Shown here: in pieces, positions 31,621 to 42,365 of the stretch
Layout of the letters: the number at the start of each line of letters is the position of its first letter
Numbering within the stretch: position 1 is the first letter of the stretch
DNA from: Tricholoma matsutake
Taxonomy: Eukaryota > Basidiomycota > Agaricomycetes > Agaricales > Tricholomataceae
Direction of reading: 5' to 3'
DNA length: 64,000 bases
NCBI GenBank assembly: GCA_026075535.2
Contig: AP026538.1
Location: forward strand, 682,001-746,000
Notes under the pieces: generated by a model
The model's input: only the letters and a program-made list of their open reading frames with translations
The model's database searches: none
Told to the model about the DNA's origin: nothing
Translations under genes and position numbers: made by a program

Positions 31621-32076
31621 ATGCCAGGTACCACCGAACTTTCCGTCTGCTCTGTACTACTGGCCACTTTGAAAAATCAATCTATGTGTTTAGATGTCAA
31701 AGTGGTAGGGACAGGCAGAGGAAAAGCCATCGAAACCGAAGCCCTACTCAACTCTGGAGCAGGAGGGATATTCATGAGTCATGAATTCGCAGAGGATGGC
31801 GGATTCAAACTGTACCCCCTGGAGAAGGTGATCAAGGTCAAGAACGTGGATGGAACCCCAAACAAGAAAGGGGAGATTTCCCACTACCCCAAGGGACTCT
31901 TGATGATCAATGGAAGAACTTTCCCAACGACCTTCCTCATTGCAGGACTGGGAAAGGAATCAGTCATCTTGGGCTTGCCATGGCTCAGGAGAATCAATCC
32001 AGTAATCGACTGGAGAATTGGAACCTTCCAATTCAGGACGAATGACAAGACCCATCCTGAATTCTCACATGGATGA
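31621..32076 (+). pseudogene. Gypsy-3 retropepsin with active-site Asp changed to Asn
   Basis: The frame is open for 151 codons, but the active-site motif reads A-L-L-N-S-G-A-G-G: the codon at 31,750-31,752 is AAC where Gypsy-1 has GAC. The catalytic Asp is essential, so this protease is dead. The change is G-to-A at a CpG. The second block VILGLPWLRRINPVID is intact. It ends at a TGA after EFSHG. Confidence 0.85.
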
Positions 32077-32175
32077 GGAAGAACCCTTATTGGTAGGGTA
32101 CAAACCAAGAAAACCGACGACAAACACCTGTCATGGCATCAGAAGGGAACCGAAAAGAAGAAGAACCCCTTAGAC

Positions 32176-32436
32176 ATGACAAAAGAAGAACGACAGGCAT
32201 GGTGCCAAGGCATCATTGCTAGAGATCAAGAGAAGCTCACCCTCAAGAAGAAAGCTGCCGAGGAAGAACGAGCGCAATGGAAAAGGGTGGCCACCAGAGA
32301 GCTGGAGAAACTGGCTGCCAGGAAAGAAGAAGGACGACTGGCAGTAGCCCGAATAGTCGCGAAAGAGAGGGAAAAAGCAGCTGTGAAAAGCAAGAAAGAA
32401 GAGCTGGCAAAAGAAGAACACCAAGAGCTATGCTGA
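32176..32436 (+). pseudogene. Lys/Glu-rich coiled-coil linker of Gypsy-3
   Basis: Continuous charged helix (EEERAQWKRVATRELEK, KEREKAAVKSKKEELAKEE) between protease and RT. It ends at a TGA at 32,434. The polyprotein sense continues for about 30 more codons up to the hAT insertion. Confidence 0.55.
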
Positions 32437-32537
32437 AGAGTTGTCGCCAAGGTGAAACTGATGGGAGGAGTCCTCCACAAAGAACCAAGAAGAAGCAAGA
32501 TGCCCGTCGAAACGAGAAAAGCAATGATTGAAGAAAT

Positions 32538-34199
32538 TAGTGTTTGAAGGTCCAGTTCGGTCCAGTTTTTGGAGCTTGATCAGGTGCAACCGCAACCGCA
32601 ACCAGTTGCAACTGCACCCCCAATTCCAGGCAACTGGACCGAACCGTACACAACCGGTTCACATCGGTCTGGTTTCTGTACCCTAACCGATTTAAACTGG
32701 TCTCTCACAGAGACTGGTCAAGACCAGTTGAGACCAGTTGGGTACCTGGTCTCAACCGGTCTTTCAGTAGTAAATATTCTTACAAACTAATTTAATTATG
32801 TATATTAAAAAAAATCAATGTTTTTACACCCTGCGAGCAGGCACTCGCAGCGGTGTAGGTAGGAGATGAAAAAAGAAAACAAGAAAAAAAAGAAACTGCC
32901 CCACTGTCTTGCATTTGTAGCGAGGGTGAGGGTGCTGATGTCCTGTCCTGCCGTTCATGTTTGCTGTTGCCCTCGCCATTCGTTGACTCCGCCATTCGTC
33001 TTCATCGTCCTGTCGTTTGCATCGCTGATGTTTGTCGTCCCTACCATTCACTGTCTCCGCTGCCCATCATCCCTTTCATTCCCCACTGTTCGCCGTCTCC
33101 ACCATTTGTCATCCCTGTTGTGCATGGTTCCCCATTCGTTGTTCCCTGCAGTTTGTCATTCCCCGCCATTTGTCGTTCCCCATTTGTCGTTCCCTGTCAT
33201 CCAGTTTCCTTGCCATCCATTGTCCCTGGCATTCGTTGGTGTTCATTGTTGGTGTTCATTGTTGTTTCCTGTACCCCCGTCGTCAGCACCCCCATCACCC
33301 CCTATGAGCAGTGGCTCGCAGGTGGGGTGGAGGTTCTGTGTGATGTGGCAGAACCCGTTGCCACCCTGTGAGCAGGGGCTTGCAGCGGTGGTGTAGGGGA
33401 GGTGGTGGCATTGGCAGTTGTTGTCGTTGTTATCAAGAGGTTAAGAATCTAAAAAAAAGATCCAGTTAGCTAGTAAAAAAAAGAAATCAACGATAATGAA
33501 CATACCCGCAGCCCAAATGACGCTAGTCCTCATTTGGGCACTTGCGTTGGTTCGTTTGCAGTGGCAATGTTCCACGCTTAGCAGCATCGGCATAGGTGAG
33601 GTATGGAGAGGGCGGGGTGTTGCCTGGTAGGTGGGGCCATGTCATTAGGAAAAAATAAGAAACTAAAAAAGAAACTATTAGTAAAAGAAAGAAAAGAAGA
33701 GTAAGGAAAGCTTACTCCTGGCCCAAACAACGGACTAGCATCGTTTGGGCCGCCTTAGTTGTTTTTGTTCATTTGCGGTTGTTCAGGTGGTTGTTCAGGT
33801 GGTGTAGGTGACGCAGCGTGGTTGGTTTGTGGTCGTGGGAAGTTTTCTGGTAAGTAGTGTCACTTTTGTTTTTGGGAGCACAAATAAGACCATATGGTCC
33901 GTGCGCAGCCAGAGGGTATATAAGCACTCACCAAACAACTTCTTCTTCCCTGGGCTCGTCCCATTGCATGTAAATGTAGTAATAATTAATGCTCTCATTA
34001 GTTATTTTTTCTTACTATCTATGTACATATGTAGGACCGGTTTTATAACGGTTTTTCATATATTCTTGAAGTAGGGCAACCGGCAACCCAACCGGCCTTG
34101 GAAGTGGGCAACTGCAACCGATGGTCCAGTTGCAATTGGTTGGGTTGGGTTCGGTTGTGGTCATTTTTTCGGTCCAGCCAACTGGACCTTCAAACACTA
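32538..34199 (+). mobile_element. non-autonomous hAT element nested in Gypsy-3
   Basis: 1662 bp with perfect 20 bp terminal inverted repeats (TAGTGTTTGAAGGTCCAGTT at the left end and its reverse complement at the right) and the 8 bp target duplication GAAGAAAT at 32,530-32,537 and 34,200-34,207, the hAT hallmark. Removing it rejoins the polyprotein exactly (…IEEI-DDEEIAITTLQD), as in Gypsy-1. Subterminal motifs AACCGG, CCAGTT and GGTTGCAACC recur at both ends, as expected for transposase binding. No ORF resembles a hAT transposase. Confidence 0.92.
32940..33290 (+). repeat. degenerate GTTCCC/ATTCGT-type repeats inside the hAT element
   Basis: A pyrimidine-rich tract in which short units of the type CCATTTGTCRTTCCC recur about every 15-25 bp. 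Translations of this tract have repetitive Pro/Ser/Phe character in every frame, so the frames are artefacts of the repeat. Confidence 0.6.
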
Positions 34200-34207
34200 G
34201 AAGAAAT

Positions 34208-36237
34208 CGACGATGAAGAGATTGCAATCACAACTCTTCAAGATGCGGAGCCCATTGGGCCACAGGACGAAGAAGACACTGGGAAGGAAAACCCAGCACT
34301 GGCAAACCACAAACAGGCAATGGAACAGGCAACGGAACAGGCAACGGAACGGACACCCGAACAAGAAATCGCAGACGATGAACTACTGATCACCTACATT
34401 CGAGGAGAACCCATCATTGGAATATTTGAACTGGCTAAGATGCCACTGACAGAGGAGTATGATGAGCCAAAATATGGATACTCCCAGAGGACAAGGACAA
34501 TCTCTCAAATCGTGAAGGCAAAAGGATCACCGCAATATGCATATGGACAGAATATCTGGATTAGGGCAAAGACATCGGTCTCACAACACCTGACACATAA
34601 GAAGGAAGGAGACCCCGAACAGAAGACCCTAGACGAACTACTCCCAGAACAGTATAAGGAGTACCAACGGATATTCGAAAAGGAAGCATCGGAAAGATTC
34701 CCAGAATCAAGACCCTGGGATCATGCGATCAAACTTAAACCGGATTTTATGGCAAAGGACTGCAGGGTTTACCCATTATCGCTGGCAGAACAGAGGAAAC
34801 TCGATGAGTTCCTCGACGAAAGCCTGAAGAAAGGATACATCCGACCATCAAAATCACCCATGGTGTCGCCATTCTTCTTCGTTGCAAAGAAGGACTCGGA
34901 CGCGCTACGGCCCTGCCAAGATTACAGGTACTTGAACAACGGAACAATCAAGAACACCTACCCATTGCCGCTGGTAGGGGACCTGTTGGACAAACTGAGA
35001 GGGGCGAAATGGTTTATGAAACTGGACATTCGATGGGGGTATCACAACATCAGAATCAAGGACAGAGATCAATGGAAGGCAGCCTTCAAAACGAACCAAG
35101 GGCTGTTTGAACCAATGGTGATGTTCTTTGGATTATGCAACTCACCAGCGACCTTCCAGGCAATGATGAACGAGATATTCTGTGACATATTGGAGAAGGA
35201 TGGCTCGTGATTTACATGGACGACATCCTGATATTCTCCAAGGATCAGAACAAACACCAGGAAAGGACAAAGAGGGTACTGCAAAGACTGGCAGAAAACG
35301 ACTTATACCTGAAGCCAGAGAAATGCAAGTTCGACGTCCACGAAGTGGAATTCTTGGGTCTAATCATCCGACCCAATGAAATTGCCATGGACAACACAAA
35401 ACTGGCAGGTATACAGGATTGGCCTACCCCAACGAACGTAAAGGCAGTCAGATCCTTCCTGGGATTTGGGAATTTCTACAGGAAATTCATTGGGCATTTC
35501 GCAGAGACAAGCAGACCGCTTAATGAACTGACAAAGAAGGACAAGACGTTCAACTGGACAACGCAATGCGAACAAGCCTTTCAAATGCTGAAAAGGAAAT
35601 TTGCAGACTGCTGATGCCAGACCCGACAAAGCCATTCACAATCGAATCAGACACCTCAAAACATGCGACAGGAGGAGTGCTGAGACAAAAGGACACGAAT
35701 GGGGACTGGCACTCGTGTGGATATATATCGCATGCGCTAACACCAATGGAACGGAACTACGAGATTTATGACAGGGAGCTACTAGCGATAATACAATTGC
35801 TAGAAACCTGGAGACACTACCTAATGGGTTCAGAACACCCAGTGGTAATCCTGTCAGATCACAAGAACTTGATGTACTTCCGAACGGCACAGAAACTGAA
35901 CAGGCGACAGGCAAGATGGAGCTTATTCCTATCGGAATTTGACTTGCAGATCGTCCATGTGCCTGGATCACAGATGGTACAGAGCGATGTGTTATCACGG
36001 AGAGCAGACCACATACCGGAAGAAGACAACGATAATGAAGACGTCACGATGCTACCAGAGACAGTATTCGTGAAATTCATCGACACTGAAATGCACGACT
36101 TGCTCGCAGGGAGCATCATGAAAGATGACCTGGTGAAGAGCGCTATCGAGGCACTAAAGACCAAAGGAACACTGCTGATAAAGGTGGCATTGGAAGACTG
36201 GAAGATAGAAGATGGCCTTCTATTCTTCCGAGACAGG
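34208..36237 (+). pseudogene. Gypsy-3 reverse transcriptase and RNase H
   Basis: The first segment (to 35,210) has [16 protein letters not shown] and [13 protein letters not shown] frameshift near 35,200 leads to the catalytic MIYMDDILIFS, intact here unlike Gypsy-1. A second frameshift near 35,600 leads to RNase H ([35 protein letters not shown]). RT activity is lost through the frame breaks. Confidence 0.9.
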
Positions 36238-37515
36238 TGCTACGTCCCGGACAACGGAGAACTACGGAAGAAGCTGGTGCAAAAATACCATGAAGGAGTA
36301 ACCAGTGGACACCCGGGACAATGGCAAACAACCGAAATGATCAGGAGAGACTACTGGTGGCCGGGGATGATGACGTACATCAAAAACTACGTTGCTGGAT
36401 GTGCAGTATGCCAGCAGATGAAGGTCAATACGCACCCAATGACCCCCTCGCTACAACCGATCAAATCTGAAGCGACAAGACCATTCGCAATGGTGACAAC
36501 AGATTTCATAACTGACCTACCAGAGTCCGATGGTTATGATGCACTCATGGTCATGGTAGACCATGGGCTTACAAAGGGGGTAATTTTTATCCCTTGCAGG
36601 AAAACTGTGGATGCATTGGGAGCAGCCACCCTCTATCTAGACTATGTCTACAAACGATTCGGCCTCCCAGACAAGATCATCTCCGACAGAGATCCCAGAT
36701 TTGCCTCGCAGCTGTTCCAGGAGCTAGGAAGACTGCTTGGAATCAAGCTGGCAATGAGCACAGCATACCACCCCCAGACCGATGGGGAGACAGAACAGGT
36801 GAACCAGGAAGTGGAAGTATACTTATGGATCTTCTGCTCAAACAACCAGGAGAATTGGAAGCACCTCCTCCTGACTGCGGAGCTCACACACAACCAGAGG
36901 ACACACTCCATACAGAAGAACTCCCCATTCTACCTCATGATGGGCTATGAGCCCAAGGCGATCCCACTCCCCTACCTGAAGACAAACATACCGGCCATAG
37001 AAAAATGAATAGTTGCACTGCAACGGGCCCGAGACAAAGCGAAGGCAACTCACGAGTTAGCCAGACAAATGATGGCGGAAAGAACAACAAGGCACTTCAC
37101 CCCGTTCAAAGAAGGAGACAGAGTGTGGCTAGAAGCGAAGAACCTCAGAACAACGCACCAAACAAAGAAACTCGCACCGAAAAGAGAAGGACCGTTCTCT
37201 ATCGAGAAGGTCCTGAGCCCACTCTCCTATCGACTGAAGTTACCAGAACAGTGGAAAATACACCCGGTATTCCATGCGGCACTTCTTTCCCCATACAAAG
37301 AAACCGAGACACATGGACCGAACTTCCCAGAACCACCACCTGACCTGATAGAAGGCAAATCGGAGTATGAAGTGGAAGCGATCATCAGACATAAAAAGAA
37401 AGGAAAGACCATGCACTTCCTAGTGAAGTGGGTTGGATACCCGACCTCGGAGAACTCATGGGAGCCCGAGGGAAACCTAAAACATGCCGAAAGAATTCTA
37501 GGAGCATATAAATGA
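36238..37515 (+). pseudogene. Gypsy-3 integrase with chromodomain
   Basis: Zinc site HEGVTSGH ... CAVCQQMK; catalytic motifs TTDFITDLP, SDRDPRFAS and DGETEQVNQE. A TGA at 37,006-37,008 (after PAIEK) is at the same place as the stop in Gypsy-1. The frame then reads through to the chromodomain YEVEAIIRHKKKGK ... VKWVGYPTSENSWEP, ending at 37,515. Confidence 0.9.
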
Positions 37516-37529
37516 CAGCGACGGCTGTA

Positions 37530-37810
37530 GATGCCCACAGGGATTGAGATCCTCGCCATCATTGTTGGCACGATCCTGGCTGTGGCCGCAGCCCTGACCT
37601 TTGTATTCTGCCTCTATGCCATCTTTTGACCAAGACCCGAACCCCTGATTACAGACATCAAATTCTCCATTTTACAATGCCCTATGGAGAACCCACCTCT
37701 CAACGAGATCACCACCCCACTGACACCACTGCCTGAGGCAGCACGAACCAGAAGAACCCGATCATGGTCCGAGTTTGGACACAAGTTATTCCTCCATTGC
37801 ACCCCTTGAC
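37530..37810 (+). pseudogene. small membrane ORF after Gypsy-3 chromodomain (ORF4)
   Basis: Equivalent of the intact 94-codon Gypsy-1 ORF. It starts MPTGIEILAIIVGTI and keeps the hydrophobic stretch, then meets a TGA after FCLYAIF. The rest of the frame is still recognisable (PMENPPLNEITT). Same position, 14 bp after pol. Function unknown. Confidence 0.45.
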
Positions 37811-37890
37811 CCCGACCCATTCATCTATCCAGACCACATGCGATCAGACCCCGGAGGAGGAATGAAGATATTATTTGAAGTCAGTGACTT

Positions 37891-37910
37891 CAAAGATAGA
37901 AAGAGGGTGA
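37891..37910 (+). promoter_or_regulatory. Gypsy-3 polypurine tract
   Basis: A purine-rich run (AAGATAGAAAGAGGG) immediately before the 3' LTR, the expected plus-strand primer site. Confidence 0.6.
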
Positions 37911-38614
37911 TGTTACAATTTTTGTTATCGTAACCCAGGATGACCAGATGTACGCCGGCAAGACCGGGTACTTTATTTTTCTGATTCAACTCGGCTCACC
38001 TCCGATGGGAGACGCTTTGACGCATGGTGACTCCATGCACCTGAACCCACTCCCACACATGCTGTGGTATGACAGCCCCTTGACATGAGGTCCGTGACAT
38101 CGGATGCCTCATGCTAGGCATGAGGCTTATCCTTTATTGTTCCCTGACATGCTGCGCCGCAGCACTCTGTGACATTGGATGCCTCATGCAATGCATGAGG
38201 CCTGTCATTTCTATTGTTCTTTCTAATTTTACTTGATAACAATCCTGCATTCTGATTGGACGATAGGTATCTTCAAACTGTATATAAGCTGTAGTAATAC
38301 TGCCTGTATTCCTCAGCTTGACCTAATTCAATCAATGGTCTTAGACTCAACCAGAACACTCGACAGCTTAGGAAGCCCCTAGCTGTGATAACTCGAACTC
38401 GACAGTTGGAAAGCCTCCAACTGTGATACACAAACCGACGGTCTACTCAGAAAGCCTCTGAGTACAGATAGCCGTAACGACTTGAGGAAGTACCCAAGTG
38501 AAGGCCAGAAGCCCGATACACTAGGAAAGCCTCCTAGTGCAATACTGAGAGTTGGAAAGCCTCCAATTGTGACATACGAAGCCGAGGCTGAGTTGAAGAC
38601 CTGTAGTCTTAACA
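37911..38614 (+). repeat. Gypsy-3 3' LTR
   Basis: 704 bp, the same ends as the 5' LTR. Hairpin array at 38,363-38,570, with the same stems as the 5' LTR apart from a few changes. Followed by GAGTA. Confidence 0.95.
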
Positions 38615-40989
38615 GAGTACGTCCTAGTACATCCTGTTACAGGAAAGGTGCGGCACAACTGCCACCCTGCAATCGTGACCATTGCATTTGTAAGTGCCTC
38701 CTCTTACCTACGTGATTGTCCTTCTCCCATGCTCATCAGGTCTCCTCACAAGTACATCCTAGTACGTCCTGTCACAAGAAAGGCGTGGCACAACTACCAC
38801 CCTGAAATCATGACCATTGCTTTGTAAGTGCAGGATCTCTCATGCTAATCAGGTCTCCTCATGAGTACGTCCTAGTACGTCCTGTCACAAGGTGTGGCAT
38901 AACTGCCACCCTGAAATTGTGACCATTGTTTTTGTAAGTACCCTTCCTTACCTACATCATAATTGCAATCTGAACTGTGGATATTCTTGCAAAGACGACG
39001 CTAACATAATACCGGAAGATGCAGCGATACAACACCATATTTCTCGAACTGCCGATGGCGGGTTGGGAAAATTAAAGGAACGACTTTCAGGACTGATTCT
39101 GAGGTTAGAAGGTGCAATGACGTCACCACGTTTGGCTACCTTTTTCAAAACGCTGCAAAAGAACCTGCCAGAGGGCAAAATAACAGAGAACCCATATGTG
39201 ATTTTTTTGCTTATTTTATGGTTTGAACATCATTCATATTTTTGTCTCTAGCTGTGGTATGTCAAGGATGGATTGTCCACCTAGAAATGACCGAGCCCTT
39301 TGAAGGCTGCACGTGTTGGACGTATGAACTTTATTGTGCTGTCTGTCAATCTAGACTACTTTATGACCTGCTCCTGCTCCTTGTGGCCCACGGTCTCATG
39401 GCATCTCTCCCAATGGGCGGCGTCATCCACGGCCCACATACCCAATTGTCTCTAGATCTATTCTCTTCTCTAAATAGAATTAGCACCATAAGGGCTGCTC
39501 CTCGTTCCCTACCTTATCAATTCTGCGTGGGATTCCACTGCATCTATATCATTCGTTTGTTGGGATTTCAGCCACAAATCCTTTCCTTTTTCCATTTTGT
39601 TTCAATCCCTGCATGGGAATCCGCTGCAGCTGTACACTCTACACCTCCTTTTTGGCACCTGCTGAAATGTCGACATGCGGGAGCATATCTCTGTAGGTTT
39701 GAAAATGCAGTTCTGCTCTTTAGTCTAAAATCCTTGCGATCTTTATTCTTTGGGTGAATATAATGCTGTGTAGCTTCTTCGTCTGGTTATACATTTAGTC
39801 ATGTTCTGCATTGCTTTTCATTTGCCAGGATGACTAATTCACTCTTGGTGGTTGTGCCCAACAATGGAGACTGGTGTTGCGGCTCTGCCCTGTGTTTACT
39901 CTAGATCTGGTTTGCTACAACGATCACGATGCCATTTGTTTTTCTCATTTCAGCCACGTTGTTCTCGGTGCCATCGCCATTGATGAACTCTGTTCTGGTT
40001 GTATTCAACTGTTCTCAACTTACCTGCACGCCCATTGAAAGTCATAGTACTAGTGGGCAAATTAGTGTTGTTGAACAGAAGATGTGTAGATGTACCACAA
40101 AGAGCATTCCTGACAGAATCCATCGCAAAGCTCGCTCGGCCTCGTGCCCAGTTGGAGGGCAGTTCACACCTTCCAGTTGAAGGTATGCAACTGCTCCACG
40201 CTGCCGATACTTCCATCTATACTCAGACCTTCGCTGTGCCGCTGAACCCATGTTCTGGTCGCGGTTAACGTTGATGATCATATTTACCAAGATCACAAGC
40301 CTGTGTAGGTCCTGTGGTGATGCCGAGAAAGCTATCGTAGCACAAGAAAGTTGAAAGGATTGTGTGGATCAGTCTCAGCAACTATGGGCAAAATGCATGG
40401 CATTGGTCGATCTGGCCTCAATGACAAAGTAGATGAGGAACTTCTCGTTGACAAAAAGAAGCCCAAGAAGATGGAGGGCCCTCACCCTCAGGACGGAACT
40501 GGTTCGTCCAGAATTGGCCCTGCACCCCAGGGACCAGACCACCATTTTCCAAGACACCATCAAGTGCATGCTCAATCAACAGAAAGAACAAGACTATCAC
40601 TAGGATGATCATGTTGACATTCTGTATCAGGCCTTACTGGTACTCCACTTTCCAAGTTCATCGCCCCTGTTACTTTCTCAATATCAGAGTCAAGTAGAGA
40701 TGGATGTGATGTGGCCATGGTGGACATATCCTTGTCGATAGGAGGGATGCTGCTGCCCATCCAAAAGTACCCATCAAATATTCCGGCTTGTTTATCTTTG
40801 ATTCCAACGACAACATGGACGTATATCAGGAAGAGTCCATGAACTTGAAGTTTGATGTGACAATTGTGACAGATGTCCCGCCCGATTGTTGTACAATATC
40901 CTGCATAGTCATTCATTTATTCCCCACACAACCTACTTTCCATCGCTTATCTGATCCATGTCTTCACCAACTCTCATTCCTTCTATGAC
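38615..40989 (+). repeat. left arm of the giant inverted repeat (segment B)
   Basis: Reverse complement of about 48,665-51,055. It begins inside the minisatellite, split by Gypsy-3. It contains a 73-codon frame on the minus strand (38,957-39,178) that is open in all three copies of this sequence, and frames at 39,929-40,268 with PRAQLEG and LPVEGMQ. Coding origin is likely, but no family is recognised. Confidence 0.9.
38957..39178 (-). CDS. conserved 73-codon ORF, left-arm copy
   Basis: Reads PSGRFFCSVLKKVAKRGDV ... WCCIAASSGIMLAS. The same frame is open at 50,497-50,718 (plus) and 55,268-55,489 (minus) with only scattered substitutions. Retained openness in three copies is a mild sign of past coding constraint. 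It has no ATG that clearly begins a protein and may be one exon. Function unknown. Confidence 0.3.
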   Translation of the reverse strand: MPSGRFFCSVLKKVAKRGDVIAPSNLRISPESRSFNFPNPPSAVREIWCCIAASSGIMLASSLQEYPQFRLQL

Positions 40990-42365
40990 ATCCTCTCTTT
41001 TGACGCCACTTTCGCTGGATGCCACCACACAATTTTCAAGAATGGAATACCTATTGGCATCATTTACATTCTATGGGGAGTTGGCAACGGCATCTTCAGA
41101 TGCCGATGACTTGGCTCTAAGTTCTGTCATGTCCTGGATACAGCAGGAATGGATGGAATGCAGGAAATTAGTACGTCCTTGATCTTGGTTTTGCTATGAG
41201 CAACCGTAAGTTAACAGACATCTTCATCTAGTTGACTGTCCTGGCTTTGTGAGTTTACTTTCTGCTCTATGCCAAGAAGTGCTATCCATAAACACACAGC
41301 GCAACCCTCCCCGGACTTCTGGCCATTAGCAAGGATTCTATTGCCATAGAACAACTAACATGGGCCCGGCGCACCATCCGCCTCGCCTCTACATTGTTGG
41401 TAGTCGGCATTTTGTCTGATGCTTGGTTCATATGGTGATTTTGTTCTGCCGATATAACAACATTTAAGGTATGTATCGGAATATACATTCAAACTTTCCC
41501 ATTCATCTCACCATTCTTCACTAGGCTCTTGCTGTTGATATATATGATAGCTATATACTTTTTTCAATTGCTTCATGTGTCCCCGCCTTCTGTGTGTTAA
41601 CTTCTTTCCTGTCGCTACTTTTCTGGTACATGTTACAAGCTTTTGAGGCCTGACAGCCAGTGGTTATCGCTATTATGTGTGTTGGTTTCCTCATGGTGAC
41701 ATTACAGTACTGGGTAGATGGTGCTCACCAAATTGAACAAATAACGATGGAGTACACAAGCGCAGGATTCCACAGGATTTTGAACATCGGAGTTAATTAT
41801 CCTTCTTGATATCAAACATTATAAGTATATATTCTATCTTGAATGACATTGACGCCTTGTCCGAGCAATCCTAATAGCGTCACATTTGGATCTCTTTCGT
41901 TCCCCTCATCTAAGTCATCTTTGCGAGAATGCGGGAATGCGCAATCAAGGTCCTCCAGTAGTAGGAGAACACAGCACACAGGTGTGTCAGATATAATTTT
42001 GGAACTTGGTGCACAGGTTCATACACAGGATCCGGGTGGCCATCGGTAGCACCCAAGGTCGAGGAAGGATTTGGAATGAGAGCAGTGTTTTTAGCAACAA
42101 CATTGTAAGAATGGCTCTGATCCCATATGTGATAGCTTTCCAAGTAAATTTTCACCTAGTCGTATGCGAAATCTCCTGAAGAGAAGGAAGCGGTCATCTG
42201 TAAAATGTCAGGTTCGCTTCCAGAATTATGCTTGGGAGTAACGTACTATGAGACTGAAAACAGAAGCGTTTAACACTTATTAGAATGATGAAGGACTTAT
42301 AACTTGCCCCAGCCTCAACCATTTTCTGGCCCACAATACGTCCTGTCTCAATAAGTGACCCAAGG
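40990..42365 (+). repeat. left-arm-only 1.38 kb segment
   Basis: Present between TTCTATGAC and AAAATGAAATG in the left arm, but absent at the matching point of the right arm (about 48,665), where the flanks are joined directly. No target-site duplication or terminal repeats were seen. In one frame the left side reads coding-like across the joint (FYDILSFDATFAGCHHTIF), which favours deletion from the right arm over insertion in the left. Confidence 0.7.

Larger units (their letters stand above)
29766..38614 (+). mobile_element. Gypsy-3: chromodomain Ty3/gypsy element with nested hAT
   Basis: 704 bp LTRs at 29,766-30,469 and 37,911-38,614, with the 5 bp duplication GAGTA at 29,761-29,765 and 38,615-38,619. 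The unoccupied site is kept on the right at about 51,056-51,060. Same family and gene order as Gypsy-1. The element is 8.85 kb, of which 1.66 kb is an inserted hAT element. The LTRs look younger than those of Gypsy-2: about 5 differences in the first 140 bp, all transitions. Confidence 0.97.

Noticed and set aside
32866..33396. Overlapping 91-176 codon frames inside the hAT element
   Set aside because: All are translations of the degenerate GTTCCC-type repeat tract and are Pro/Ser/Val-rich in every frame. None resembles a hAT transposase.
39242..39757. 171-codon frame in the left arm (also 49,903-50,433)
   Set aside because: It reads through intron-like and low-conservation DNA, and the third copy lacks its first 200 bp. 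It has no domain, so I did not call it a gene.
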